A stretch of DNA of 22,374 bases from Candidatus Rifleibacteriota bacterium (GCA_022704885.1 JAKJFO010000047.1:1-22374), one strand, 5' to 3'. Shown: positions 1 to 8,545, counted from the first letter of the stretch. Notes: generated by a model from the letters alone, not told the origin. A program made the numbers and translations.

Positions 1-1
1 G

Positions 2-211
2 GTCGATCTGATGACAGTAGAATTTCCGGTCTTCAATCTTTACGATCACCGGCGTGTCCTCAACCTGCTGCGCGATATTCTTGCCTTCGCTGACTGGAAA
101 ACGGTAAAGGCCAATTACGAATCAGAGGTTCACAAGCGCAAAAACCGCCTGATCATCGACCGGATTCGCAGTCCTGGCGAAGATGATTTTGCCATGGACG
201 GCGCCTACTGA
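2..211 (+). CDS. 3' end of an unrecognised gene (partial)
   Basis: A reading frame open from the left edge of the window ends at a TGA at 209-211, giving 69 visible residues. The visible piece is mixed charged and hydrophobic, with a run of basic residues (VHKRKNRLIIDR) and an acidic C-terminus (GEDDFAMDGAY). There is no signal peptide or membrane segment in the visible part. I do not recognise the family. An ATG at 11 lies in frame but has no ribosome binding site in view, so this is more likely the C-terminus of a longer protein than a complete 66-residue gene. No clear terminator follows it. Confidence 0.5.
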   Translation, partial: VDLMTVEFPVFNLYDHRRVLNLLRDILAFADWKTVKANYESEVHKRKNRLIIDRIRSPGEDDFAMDGAY

Positions 212-232
212 CACCCGCCTGCAGATTTGCCT

Positions 233-262
233 GATTACGGGAACGATTACGATTACGCGCAC
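233..262. repeat. Short GATTAC-based tandem repeat
   Basis: The intergenic DNA reads as three imperfect units beginning GATTAC: GATTACGGGAAC, then GATTAC, then GATTACGCGCAC. A cleaner version of the same repeat, with two perfect GATTACGAGCAC units, lies at 8516-8545. Its presence in two separate intergenic gaps marks it as a dispersed low-complexity repeat rather than chance. Function is unknown. Confidence 0.6.
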
Positions 263-341
263 AACTTTTTCTTGCGCTGAGCAGGCAGATACCCAGAGGA
301 CAGAGCCCCAACATTCAGCTGTTGTCAAATCAGCGTAATTG

Positions 342-370
342 TTGAATGAAAGCAGGATATGCTGTACACT
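342..370 (+). promoter_or_regulatory. Putative sigma70-type promoter of the giant-protein operon
   Basis: TTGAAT (342-347) and TACACT (365-370) are separated by 17 bases, each matching four of six consensus positions. Transcription would start near 377, about 40 bases before the ATG at 416. The start is preceded by the ribosome binding site GGGAGG (405-410), five bases away. This is the best candidate between 212 and 415 but is only of moderate quality. Confidence 0.4.
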
Positions 371-415
371 GAGCTGCGGCATGCAAATTCAACATGACCA
401 GGCTGGGAGGGCTCT

Positions 416-3400
416 ATGAAGTTCAGATCATGGCTGATGACAATATTGTTTTGTACTGGAGCGATCGCATTCGTTGCGGCGGGGCAACCAGAAGTTCTGC
501 AGATGCGCAACGTCGCCGTGCAGGCAAAGGCGATCGAGCAACGTGCCGATCAAGATGAAACCATGGTGCAGATCGATTCTCTGCAGCTCGCCAATGCTTC
601 GGAGAACCCCGACTTTGTACAGAACCCCGTGCGAACAGAAACGCCAGCCATCAAAACCGTCAAAACACTCGTACCTTATGAAGACCTGTACAAGGTTCTG
701 CAGCAGGATATCGGCAAGTATTTCATTCTGCCGATCGAAGAATTCGAAAAGCTCAAACTGGCCAAGGAAGCCTGGCTGGCTTCTTCGACCAGGCCGGTTG
801 CTGACCCGCCGCCGCTGAATTACCAGATCAACGAAGCATCGATCGACGGCCAGATTGAAGAAAACTTTGCCAGGCTCAACGTAGTTTTCAAGCTTGAAAC
901 CTTCACCGAAGCATGGCATGAAATTCCGCTGCTCTGGGGAAGCCTGGCCGTATCGTCGGTCAGACTCAACGACACCCTTACCACGCTCAAAACCTCATGG
1001 ATAGACAAAAACAAACGCCAGGTGCAGTTCGGCAAGATCAGCCGGCAGAGCAATCTGATGAATATTTCGCCGGCCGCCATGGGTGGCAGCGACAGCCTCA
1101 GCCAGAACAACTGGAAAGACACGATGTTTTCTCTGCCGATCTTCGGCAAGGGCCTGCATGAGTGCCAGATTTCTTTTCTGGTGCCCGTTCAGAACATTGA
1201 CGACCTTTTCACCCTGCAGTTCAACATGACCCGTATCCCGCTGACTTTCATGGAACTGCAGGCTAAAAATTTCATACTTTCGATCGACAGCAGCAGTTTT
1301 AGAGACTACAGCGTCATCGAACAGCCGCAGGCGAATGGCTGCCGCTTTATCGGCTGGCTTGGTGCCAACAGTGACATATCGATCAAATGGCGCCGCCGCA
1401 TGCTACGGCCGGCAACCCCGGAACCCCAGGCCCCGCCGGAAGTGACGACGGATGAAAGCAATGCCGAGCCTGATGCAGACAAGCCGACGCCAGACACGGC
1501 AATCCCTGAGCGTATTGCCGTAACAGTCAAACCAGTTGTTTATGCACGTTCTAACACACTCGTCACGCTCGGCGACACGGCAATACATTCCTACAAGATC
1601 TTCGATTTCAAAATCAGCAAGGCACCGGTAACCCACTTTTATTTCAGCGTTCCATCGGGCGTCGAAATTGTTTCGGTTAACGCTGACCGGCAGATTACCC
1701 AGCGCATGCTGCTGGAAGGCGGCCAGAAAAGGCTGCAGATAGAGTTTCAGGCCGGCCGCGAAGACAACTGCCAGATCGAAATCGCCTATGAATCGGCAGT
1801 TAACCTGACCAGCTCGACTATCGGCATCCCCGAAGTCTCACCTTTGCATGTCGAACGCGAACTCGGCACTATTGCGATAGAAGCGCTCACCTCGATCGAA
1901 GTACAGCCGGGAAATGACGACAAGAACCCACTGTTTAAAGGCGTTTTCCCAATCGACCCTCTGGAAACACCGGCGTCAATCAAGGCACGGGCAACCATGC
2001 CTCTGTTGCTGGCCTATCGCCACAACACCAGCCCGACCGGCATCATGCTGGCGGTCAAGCGCTACCTCGACGTTCCGCAGCAGTCGGTTGTCGCCGACAG
2101 TCTTGAAGTCAAAACCACCTTCACCACCAACAAGACGAGCAATTCGCTGATCAGCCTCAACATCCGCAACAACAACAAGCAGTATCTGCAGCTGCAGCTG
2201 GCTTCAGGCACCGAGATCACCTCAGCCTTCCGCGGCGGGCAGGCGGTCAAGCTGGTCGCCGGCAAAAGCGACGGCAAGGTTCAGGTTCCGCTTGAGATGA
2301 GCCAGATCGTCGGCGAAACCGTCGAACAGAACCTGCAGATTCTTCTTAAAAACCCGGTCAGCGAAATAAACTGGCGCGGCGAACTGGAATTCACCCCACC
2401 CCTGGTCGACATTCCGATTTCGCGCTTCTCGTGGTATATCTACGCCCCCGAAAACTACCATCTCTACAATTTCGCCGGCACCGTAAAAGAGTCGAGACCG
2501 CGCAAAGATCCATTTTTCTTCAGGGGCTTCATGGTTCTGCTCAAGGCAGCCTGGAATTTCTGCACCAGCCCCGACATGCTTTTCACGGTCGGCTTTTTCG
2601 TCATACTGATTATGCTTGTCGTTGCGAGAAAGCTGCTGTTCGTTATTCTCAAGGCCATCTGGGATTTCATCTGTTCGATTTTCTCGCTTCTTTTTTCGGG
2701 AAAAGGCTTCCGACTGGCAGAACTGATGATAGTTGTCGCGATAATCGGAGTGCTGGCGGCAATTGCGACACCCAATTTCCGCAAGGCACGCTCATCAGCA
2801 CGCGACAAGGCCTGTATGGCCAACATACGAGTGCTTAGCGGCGCAGTCGAGATGTATAACATGGATAATCCGGGCATGATGCATCAACTCGACATGGATG
2901 CATTGCTCAAGGGCAAATATCTGAAGAGCAAGATCATTGGGGCCGAATCGGATTGCCGCTATCTTGCCATCGGTGACCTCAGCGAAGGCGGCGAAATTTA
3001 CTGCCAGCTGCACGGTAATATCGACCGGCGCACTCCTGAAGAACTGCGGGGCGACATGCGTTACGCCGTGTCAGCTCAACGTGACGAAAGCTTTATGGCC
3101 AAAAACGAGATGGCCATGGAACAGCAGCGGGCCATGCCTGAAGGAAAAATGAGCGTTGCGCCATCACAAGCTCAGCAGCCCGGATTCGGCACTACCCGCG
3201 CCCGCGGCATGTTACCGATCAGCAGCAAATTCGTCATGACCAAAAACTTCTACATGCTCGAACGCGACCTCGTCATCTGCGACATTGCCAGCAGTGGCGC
3301 GCTTCTGACCAATTCGACCAGCCCGACAGTAAAGGTCAATTACCTGCACAATTCAGTTGTCCGCTCAGCTGAGATCATCGCTTTTGTCATGGCGCTGTTC

Positions 3401-6082
3401 AGCGGTCTGTATTTTGTATCCGGAGCTTTTCTCAAATATCCCGGCAAAATAACCTTTGCCGGGCTGATCATCGTTTTGTTATCGATCATCGACTTCAAAA
3501 TCGGCAGCATCGGAGACAGCGCCAATGCCGGTCTCTGGCTTGCGCTTGGCGGCGCCGTCATCTGGAAATTTTTCTGGATTCTCAGCAAACTCGAAGTTTT
3601 CAAATTCAACGAACCCGATCAGTTTCCGCCCCCTGCGCCGCCGAAGACCGGCCGCAAGGACAACGACGGCATGAATGCCGGCGATGTGTTCGGGATCGGA
3701 TCGAACTCCGGACGAGCCGGTGTAAAAATTCTTCTGCTGACGCTGCTTCTGTTGCTGGCTTTCTCTGTGACGCTGCCACTTTTTGCACAGGAAACCCGTG
3801 AAGTCAGAATCATGGCTCCATTCAAAGATCTGTCGAGCATCATGCCGGCAAATGAACGCGTGGTTATCATTCCGGAGAGTGATTATCGATATCTGACTGA
3901 CGTCAAAGAAGTCGAAAAAACGCTGCCTGTGGCGCCACAAAGCTACCGTTTCGGTTCAGTCGCCTATCGTGGTCATATCGAAGAGCGCGGCGCGCGCTTC
4001 GTAGCCGAATACCGCATCGAACTGTTCAACCCGGAATGGAAAAGGATCGAGTTGCTGTCACCGGAAGTGGTGCCTTCAAAGGCTTCACTCAATGGTGCAT
4101 CTCTTGCTTTGACGCTCATGGAATCATACGGCCGGACAGCTTACGGTTTCATGACCAATGCTACCGGCAGCATAAATGTCAATGTCGAGTTCTTCGTTCC
4201 CATGGATTCAAGCGAATACCGCCATACCCGACGTTTTACGCTGCCGACTCTACCTGTCTGTATCGCGACACTTCAGCTCGATGTCGATGAAAAGGACTGT
4301 GAAGCCTGGATCGACCCTGGCGTGCTTGGCAGTGCCGAGCGGACTGAGGGAAAATCTGTCTTCAAAGCCATTCTGCCCCCAACGGCTGCGGTCAATGTCG
4401 AGATCTATCGAACCATGGCGGCCCCGGTTGCTGTAGTCGAGCCTGAAAAAACCGAAGAAACCGAACCAGAAAAGCCGGTAGTAATCGAAGAAAAGACCAG
4501 ACTGACTGTGAATCATATCGGTCAGCTCTATTTCAGGGAAGGCTTCGTCAGCGGCACCAGTGTTTTCGACGTTGACATCAAGGGCGGCAGTGGTATTGCA
4601 AGCCTCAGTTTCGTATTGCCTGAGCGCATCCGCATACAGAAAATCGACAACCGTCTCATCGATGACTGGAAAGTAAAGGAAGAGGGCCAGTTGCGCTGGC
4701 TCGATGTCGTTTTCAAATCGCAGATCAGAGGCAAGACGCAGCTGACGATCGAATATGAAGAAGACATCCAGAATCTCAAGGATGAAAACTACGAAGTCGG
4801 CGAGATTTATATCGCTGACGCCGAAAGGACTTCCGGCATCATCGGAATCGGCTGTCTGCAGACCCTGGAGTTACTTGTCCAGAAAACTCCGAAAGGTTTT
4901 GACACCATCAATGCAGCAGAATTTCTTAACAACTGGCGACTTGAACGGCCTGAAAAAACGCCATATGCCTTCAGATTCGTCAGATATCCGGGCGGTCAGG
5001 CCGAAGCAGGTGCTCCACCTGCCAGCATCACCAGCACCCTGCCAGAACATGTGCTGGCCCGCCATGGCAACGAACTGACCATAACCATCACAAGGCCCGA
5101 AGACATCAGTCAGCAGACGGCGACCATCGACCGGGCTGAAGCGATGACACTTCTCAACGAAGATGGTTACATGATCACCCGCGTCGTTTACGAAGTGCGC
5201 AACAATTCACAGCAGTTTCTCAAGGTTCGACTGCCCAAGCTGGAAGGTTACGAAACTGAGCTGTGGAGCACTCAGGTAGCAGGGCTGGCGGTTCGCGCCG
5301 GATTCGACAAAGACTACGGCGTCTATAATCTGCCGATAATCAGTTCGCAGTCTGAACGTGGCGAATCAAGGGCATTTCCGGTAGAACTGGTTTATACGAT
5401 CAAACTCGGCCAGCAGCTGCAGGCATTCAATCCGATCAAGATGGAACTGCCGGCGGCGCATCTGCCGATCAGCGAACTGAGCTGGGTTCTTTACCTGCCG
5501 GAAGGCTATGAACTGATGCGCGAAGTCGGCAATCTCGACCGCAGCGTCAAGGTTTCCGAACTGAAATTTCTCGACAAACCCGGTTACTTTTCGAGCGTTT
5601 CGAGTGCAGTCAACCTGCAGATGCGCCAGAAGAGCAGCTCACAGCAGGTTCAGTTGCAGAGTCAGCGATCTTCAGACAAGATCTACGGCCTGGCCGGCAT
5701 GCTGCCGGTCAAGTTCAAGATACCGACAACGCAGTGGTCGATCCACTTCACCATGCTGCAGATCGAACCCGACAGCAAACCGCCGTTCATCGACGGCATG
5801 CTGGTCAATCCGCGCAAGGGCAAGGGCTTTGCCTTTCAGATAATCATGATTCTCGCCGGCCTGCTGGCGGCGCTTGGCCTGGTCAGACTCTTCACTTCGA
5901 GTCGTCGATACCTCTGGTTCCTGATGCTGGCTGTGCTTGGCATAATGCTGACCATCTCGATCTATCTCAAGCTGTATCAGGCCGATCATTTCTTCCAGAT
6001 GGGACTTTCGGCAGCGATGATAAGCTGGCTGCTGTTCAAATTCTTTGCCTGGCGACCGGCTGGCGACGAGAAAGGAGTCTGA
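416..6082 (+). CDS. Giant two-module membrane protein with an internal pseudopilin segment
   Basis: This is a single open frame of 1888 residues. It begins with a signal peptide (about 1-23), then periplasmic module A (about 86-700), a membrane segment (723-737) and a pseudopilin-like domain (762-870) with the motif GKG/FRLAEL (Gly764, Phe765, Glu769). Next come three membrane helices (about 986-1006, 1013-1030, 1040-1058), a Pro-rich linker, a second signal-peptide-like helix ending in LFAQ (1103-1125), periplasmic module B (about 1133-1790) and three C-terminal helices (about 1805-1880). Modules A and B are related. Each opens with a P-(Y/F)-x-D-L motif (V86-L91 and A1134-L1138), has an ARL/ARF-like beta region, and ends with FSWYIYAPENY (671) or LSWVLYLPEGY (1688). 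The modules look beta-rich with no enzyme motif that I recognise. The start is supported by GGGAGG five bases upstream. It heads an operon with an M50 peptidase and a cyclase. A role in envelope structure or sensing is inference. Confidence 0.85.
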   Translation: MKFRSWLMTILFCTGAIAFVAAGQPEVLQMRNVAVQAKAIEQRADQDETMVQIDSLQLANASENPDFVQNPVRTETPAIKTVKTLVPYEDLYKVLQQDIGKYFILPIEEFEKLKLAKEAWLASSTRPVADPPPLNYQINEASIDGQIEENFARLNVVFKLETFTEAWHEIPLLWGSLAVSSVRLNDTLTTLKTSWIDKNKRQVQFGKISRQSNLMNISPAAMGGSDSLSQNNWKDTMFSLPIFGKGLHECQISFLVPVQNIDDLFTLQFNMTRIPLTFMELQAKNFILSIDSSSFRDYSVIEQPQANGCRFIGWLGANSDISIKWRRRMLRPATPEPQAPPEVTTDESNAEPDADKPTPDTAIPERIAVTVKPVVYARSNTLVTLGDTAIHSYKIFDFKISKAPVTHFYFSVPSGVEIVSVNADRQITQRMLLEGGQKRLQIEFQAGREDNCQIEIAYESAVNLTSSTIGIPEVSPLHVERELGTIAIEALTSIEVQPGNDDKNPLFKGVFPIDPLETPASIKARATMPLLLAYRHNTSPTGIMLAVKRYLDVPQQSVVADSLEVKTTFTTNKTSNSLISLNIRNNNKQYLQLQLASGTEITSAFRGGQAVKLVAGKSDGKVQVPLEMSQIVGETVEQNLQILLKNPVSEINWRGELEFTPPLVDIPISRFSWYIYAPENYHLYNFAGTVKESRPRKDPFFFRGFMVLLKAAWNFCTSPDMLFTVGFFVILIMLVVARKLLFVILKAIWDFICSIFSLLFSGKGFRLAELMIVVAIIGVLAAIATPNFRKARSSARDKACMANIRVLSGAVEMYNMDNPGMMHQLDMDALLKGKYLKSKIIGAESDCRYLAIGDLSEGGEIYCQLHGNIDRRTPEELRGDMRYAVSAQRDESFMAKNEMAMEQQRAMPEGKMSVAPSQAQQPGFGTTRARGMLPISSKFVMTKNFYMLERDLVICDIASSGALLTNSTSPTVKVNYLHNSVVRSAEIIAFVMALFSGLYFVSGAFLKYPGKITFAGLIIVLLSIIDFKIGSIGDSANAGLWLALGGAVIWKFFWILSKLEVFKFNEPDQFPPPAPPKTGRKDNDGMNAGDVFGIGSNSGRAGVKILLLTLLLLLAFSVTLPLFAQETREVRIMAPFKDLSSIMPANERVVIIPESDYRYLTDVKEVEKTLPVAPQSYRFGSVAYRGHIEERGARFVAEYRIELFNPEWKRIELLSPEVVPSKASLNGASLALTLMESYGRTAYGFMTNATGSINVNVEFFVPMDSSEYRHTRRFTLPTLPVCIATLQLDVDEKDCEAWIDPGVLGSAERTEGKSVFKAILPPTAAVNVEIYRTMAAPVAVVEPEKTEETEPEKPVVIEEKTRLTVNHIGQLYFREGFVSGTSVFDVDIKGGSGIASLSFVLPERIRIQKIDNRLIDDWKVKEEGQLRWLDVVFKSQIRGKTQLTIEYEEDIQNLKDENYEVGEIYIADAERTSGIIGIGCLQTLELLVQKTPKGFDTINAAEFLNNWRLERPEKTPYAFRFVRYPGGQAEAGAPPASITSTLPEHVLARHGNELTITITRPEDISQQTATIDRAEAMTLLNEDGYMITRVVYEVRNNSQQFLKVRLPKLEGYETELWSTQVAGLAVRAGFDKDYGVYNLPIISSQSERGESRAFPVELVYTIKLGQQLQAFNPIKMELPAAHLPISELSWVLYLPEGYELMREVGNLDRSVKVSELKFLDKPGYFSSVSSAVNLQMRQKSSSQQVQLQSQRSSDKIYGLAGMLPVKFKIPTTQWSIHFTMLQIEPDSKPPFIDGMLVNPRKGKGFAFQIIMILAGLLAALGLVRLFTSSRRYLWFLMLAVLGIMLTISIYLKLYQADHFFQMGLSAAMISWLLFKFFAWRPAGDEKGV

Positions 6083-6083
6083 A

Positions 6084-6788
6084 TTGAATCTCGAAACTCC
6101 TTTGCCAACTCCGGCAGCAAAAGACTCAGGGGCTGAACTCAAAGGCATGCAGGGAATGATACTGCCATTCATTCTGCTCGGATTTGCGCTGTATTTCTGG
6201 CATTCAACCCTGCTGCTGCCAATCAAGTATCTGACCGTGTTCTTTCATGAGCTTTCGCATGCCCTGGCAGCAGTTTTGACCGGCGGTTCGGTTGTGCATA
6301 TCGAATTAAATTCTAATCAGGGCGGACTGGCCTACACCAGCGGCGGCATCCGTTTTATCATTACCAGCGCAGGCTATCTCGGAAGTCTGATCTGGGGAAG
6401 CGCGATCCTGCTGGCGGCGGCAAAAACGCGATATGACCAGCATATAACTGCCGGACTCGGCATTCTGCTGCTGCTGGTTACAGCCATCTGGGTGCGTAAT
6501 CTGGAAGGCATCGTCATCTGCGCGCTGACCGGCTTCGGACTGCTCGGCATCGCGGCTTATTCCAGCGAAAAGGTCTGCGACCAGTTCCTGAAGTTTCTCG
6601 GGCTGACCTCCTGCTTTTATGTATTGTTCGATATCAAAGACGACCTTATCGACCGCTCGATAAGAGGCTCAGACGCTTATAAAATAGCGGAAATGCTTTA
6701 TATGCCGGACTGGCTGGTGGGTCTTGTCTGGCTGGTAATTGCGGGTATAATAACCTGGAAGGTTCTTTCCTGGAGTATCGAAGATTAA
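6084..6788 (+). CDS. M50-family (M50B-like) integral membrane metalloprotease
   Basis: A polytopic membrane protein of 234 residues. HELSH at residues 55-59 is the HExxH zinc-binding and catalytic motif, placed at a membrane helix as in site-2-protease-like M50 enzymes. The aGYLGS stretch near residue 97 and the SDAYKIAEM stretch near 196 fit the M50B branch, and Asp184 in LFDIKDD could be the third zinc ligand. I chose the TTG at 6084 as start because AAAGGAG (6071-6077) sits six bases upstream. The in-frame ATG at 6045 would overlap the upstream gene by 38 bases and lacks such a site. The gene starts one base after the giant protein's stop, implying translational coupling. The substrate is unknown; its neighbour is an obvious candidate, but that is inference. 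Confidence 0.82.
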   Translation: MNLETPLPTPAAKDSGAELKGMQGMILPFILLGFALYFWHSTLLLPIKYLTVFFHELSHALAAVLTGGSVVHIELNSNQGGLAYTSGGIRFIITSAGYLGSLIWGSAILLAAAKTRYDQHITAGLGILLLLVTAIWVRNLEGIVICALTGFGLLGIAAYSSEKVCDQFLKFLGLTSCFYVLFDIKDDLIDRSIRGSDAYKIAEMLYMPDWLVGLVWLVIAGIITWKVLSWSIED

Positions 6789-6799
6789 AGGGGATTATT

Positions 6800-8419
6800 A
6801 TGAGTCTGAATCTTGAACAACTTCTGATGCTGCGTGAGCTGCATAAAGATCTCGACGACCTGATCGAAGACCTGCAGCTGCATCATGCCAACCTTGAAAC
6901 TGCGCTTGGTAAAATTTATCTGTTTCTCAACGAAAGATTGAAGGTTGAAACTTTTTACGTTGAAACGCAGGATGAGAGCCTGAATCATCGCGTTTTCTGT
7001 TACGGGCGCGGCAACAATGAAATCAAGCGCAATACGCCGCAGCTGCTCAAAATCGACCGGCCGGCGACCTTCACGACACCCGGCCTGTTCTGGGCTGTGC
7101 AGCCAATCGAGATGAGTGACACCATCATCGGCGCAATCGGACTGGCATTCGATGCTGATTCAGCGCCAGACAAGGCAATCGCCTCCGAGATACTGCACAC
7201 AGTCAGCGAACTGCTCGACAATTATTTCTTCGGAATTCACACCAACCGCCTCAAACACAGCCTGATCATGGGCATTCAGTCGGCGCTCAAGAGTCATTCT
7301 ATCGTCGATTCGATCGATGGTGCAGTGTATGTGCTGAAAAAGGAAATACCTTTCAGAAAGATGATTCTGCTCTATTCAGACCACGAGCTGACCGGGCACA
7401 GCCGCGTCAACTATCTGGTTTACGAAGATTACGAACGCGTCTACGATTCGAGTGACAAAAGACACGAGGGTCTCGATGAGTTCGTCAAGGATACCGACGG
7501 CTGTTTGAGTGCCAATACCGATGAACTCAAAAGAGTTCTCGGCGATGCCGACCTCATGGTCTCTTACCTGCTCGACGGCCTCATCGATGAAGATCTGATC
7601 GGCAAGGTCATTTTCGTTCCGAATGAAGGTGCTTCATTTTCGATTTTCTGCCGCGAAATCATTCAGGTTTTCACCGAGACGCTGAGACAGCGCCTGGTAG
7701 ACTTTAACCGCGAGCGCAACACTCTGCGCAAATTCTTTTCTGATAAGGTAATCGAAAAACTCATCGCTGAACCAGGTTACGAAAAGCTTTATCTACAGCC
7801 GCGAGACACCGAAATTGGTATTATCTTCGCCGACATATCAGGCTTCACAAAAATCAGTGAGAAAATCCTGGTTTCGCCGGAACGTATCACCAGACTCGTC
7901 GATCACTGGTCGAATGAGATTGTTACCAGGGTGTTTCCGCTCGGAGCCTGCCTGGATAAACTGGTCGGCGACTGCATAATTCTGCTGTTCGGGCCGCCGT
8001 TCTATCAGGACACGCCCGAACAGATTGCAAAGACTGTCATAAAAGCAGCCGAAATAGTGGTTCAGGTTACCCGTGAAGTCTTCAATCTGCCTGAATTCGA
8101 AGACATCAGAAAATACCCGGATTACAGTAAATTCGGGGTTGCCATCGGCGCCAACTTCTGCCCGGCAGTAGTCGGTCTGATCGGGCCAAACGACGATCTG
8201 ACAGCGTTCAGTTCGGGCATGAATATCACCGCGCGCTTGCAGGGGCTGGCCAAGGCCGATCAGATACTGGTCACCGAACGCATGCATGAACTGCTGAGTC
8301 CGATGAACATGTGGAAGCTTGATGGTCCGCATTCAATGCCGGTCAAGAACGTCGAGAAGCCGCTGGTTTACTACCAGATCAGCAGTCTCGAGAACGCTGC
8401 TGAAGCGGGCAGGAAATAG
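6800..8419 (+). CDS. Class III adenylate/guanylate cyclase with N-terminal sensor region
   Basis: The 539-residue protein has no signal peptide or membrane helix, so it is probably cytoplasmic. Residues 1-300 contain a coiled N-terminus and one or two GAF-like regions (about 25-145 and 150-295). A linker at 300-335 leads to a class III cyclase domain (about 336-527). Visible catalytic residues are the metal-binding aspartates Asp345 (FADISGFT) and Asp391 (LVGD), the base-recognition Lys387, and the transition-state Asn475 and Arg479 in GMNITARL. Where many cyclases have a substrate-selecting Asp, alignment by eye places Ser472. A Ser or Thr here is the hallmark of class IIIb cyclases. The ATG at 6800 follows AAAGGGG, which overlaps the stop of the peptidase gene, so this is the third gene of the operon. 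Whether it makes cAMP or cGMP cannot be proved from sequence. Confidence 0.87.
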   Translation: MSLNLEQLLMLRELHKDLDDLIEDLQLHHANLETALGKIYLFLNERLKVETFYVETQDESLNHRVFCYGRGNNEIKRNTPQLLKIDRPATFTTPGLFWAVQPIEMSDTIIGAIGLAFDADSAPDKAIASEILHTVSELLDNYFFGIHTNRLKHSLIMGIQSALKSHSIVDSIDGAVYVLKKEIPFRKMILLYSDHELTGHSRVNYLVYEDYERVYDSSDKRHEGLDEFVKDTDGCLSANTDELKRVLGDADLMVSYLLDGLIDEDLIGKVIFVPNEGASFSIFCREIIQVFTETLRQRLVDFNRERNTLRKFFSDKVIEKLIAEPGYEKLYLQPRDTEIGIIFADISGFTKISEKILVSPERITRLVDHWSNEIVTRVFPLGACLDKLVGDCIILLFGPPFYQDTPEQIAKTVIKAAEIVVQVTREVFNLPEFEDIRKYPDYSKFGVAIGANFCPAVVGLIGPNDDLTAFSSGMNITARLQGLAKADQILVTERMHELLSPMNMWKLDGPHSMPVKNVEKPLVYYQISSLENAAEAGRK

Positions 8420-8451
8420 GATCGACGGGCTGTTTCTGACGACGTATTATT

Positions 8452-8485
8452 CATAGTGCGCAGGCGTTACTGCCTGTGCACTATG
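8452..8485. terminator. Long hairpin downstream of the cyclase operon, possible terminator
   Basis: CATAGTGCGCAGGC and GCCTGTGCACTATG form a 14-bp stem with one G-U pair and a six-base loop (GTTACT). It lies 32 bases after the cyclase stop. It is followed by GGTTTA rather than a run of T, so it is a weak intrinsic terminator at best. It could instead be a small palindromic repeat or an mRNA-stabilising hairpin. Confidence 0.45.
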
Positions 8486-8515
8486 GTTTAGGCAGGTTTA
8501 TTGCAGTCATGCGGC

Positions 8516-8545
8516 GATTACGAGCACGATTACGAGCACGAGCAG
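8516..8545. repeat. GATTACGAGCAC tandem repeat
   Basis: Two perfect 12-base units GATTACGAGCAC (8516-8527, 8528-8539) are followed by a partial GAGCAG. Related units occur at 233-262. If translated in the frame of the next gene it would give DYEHDYEHEQ, but this part lies upstream of the better start at 8582, so it is treated as non-coding. Confidence 0.65.
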
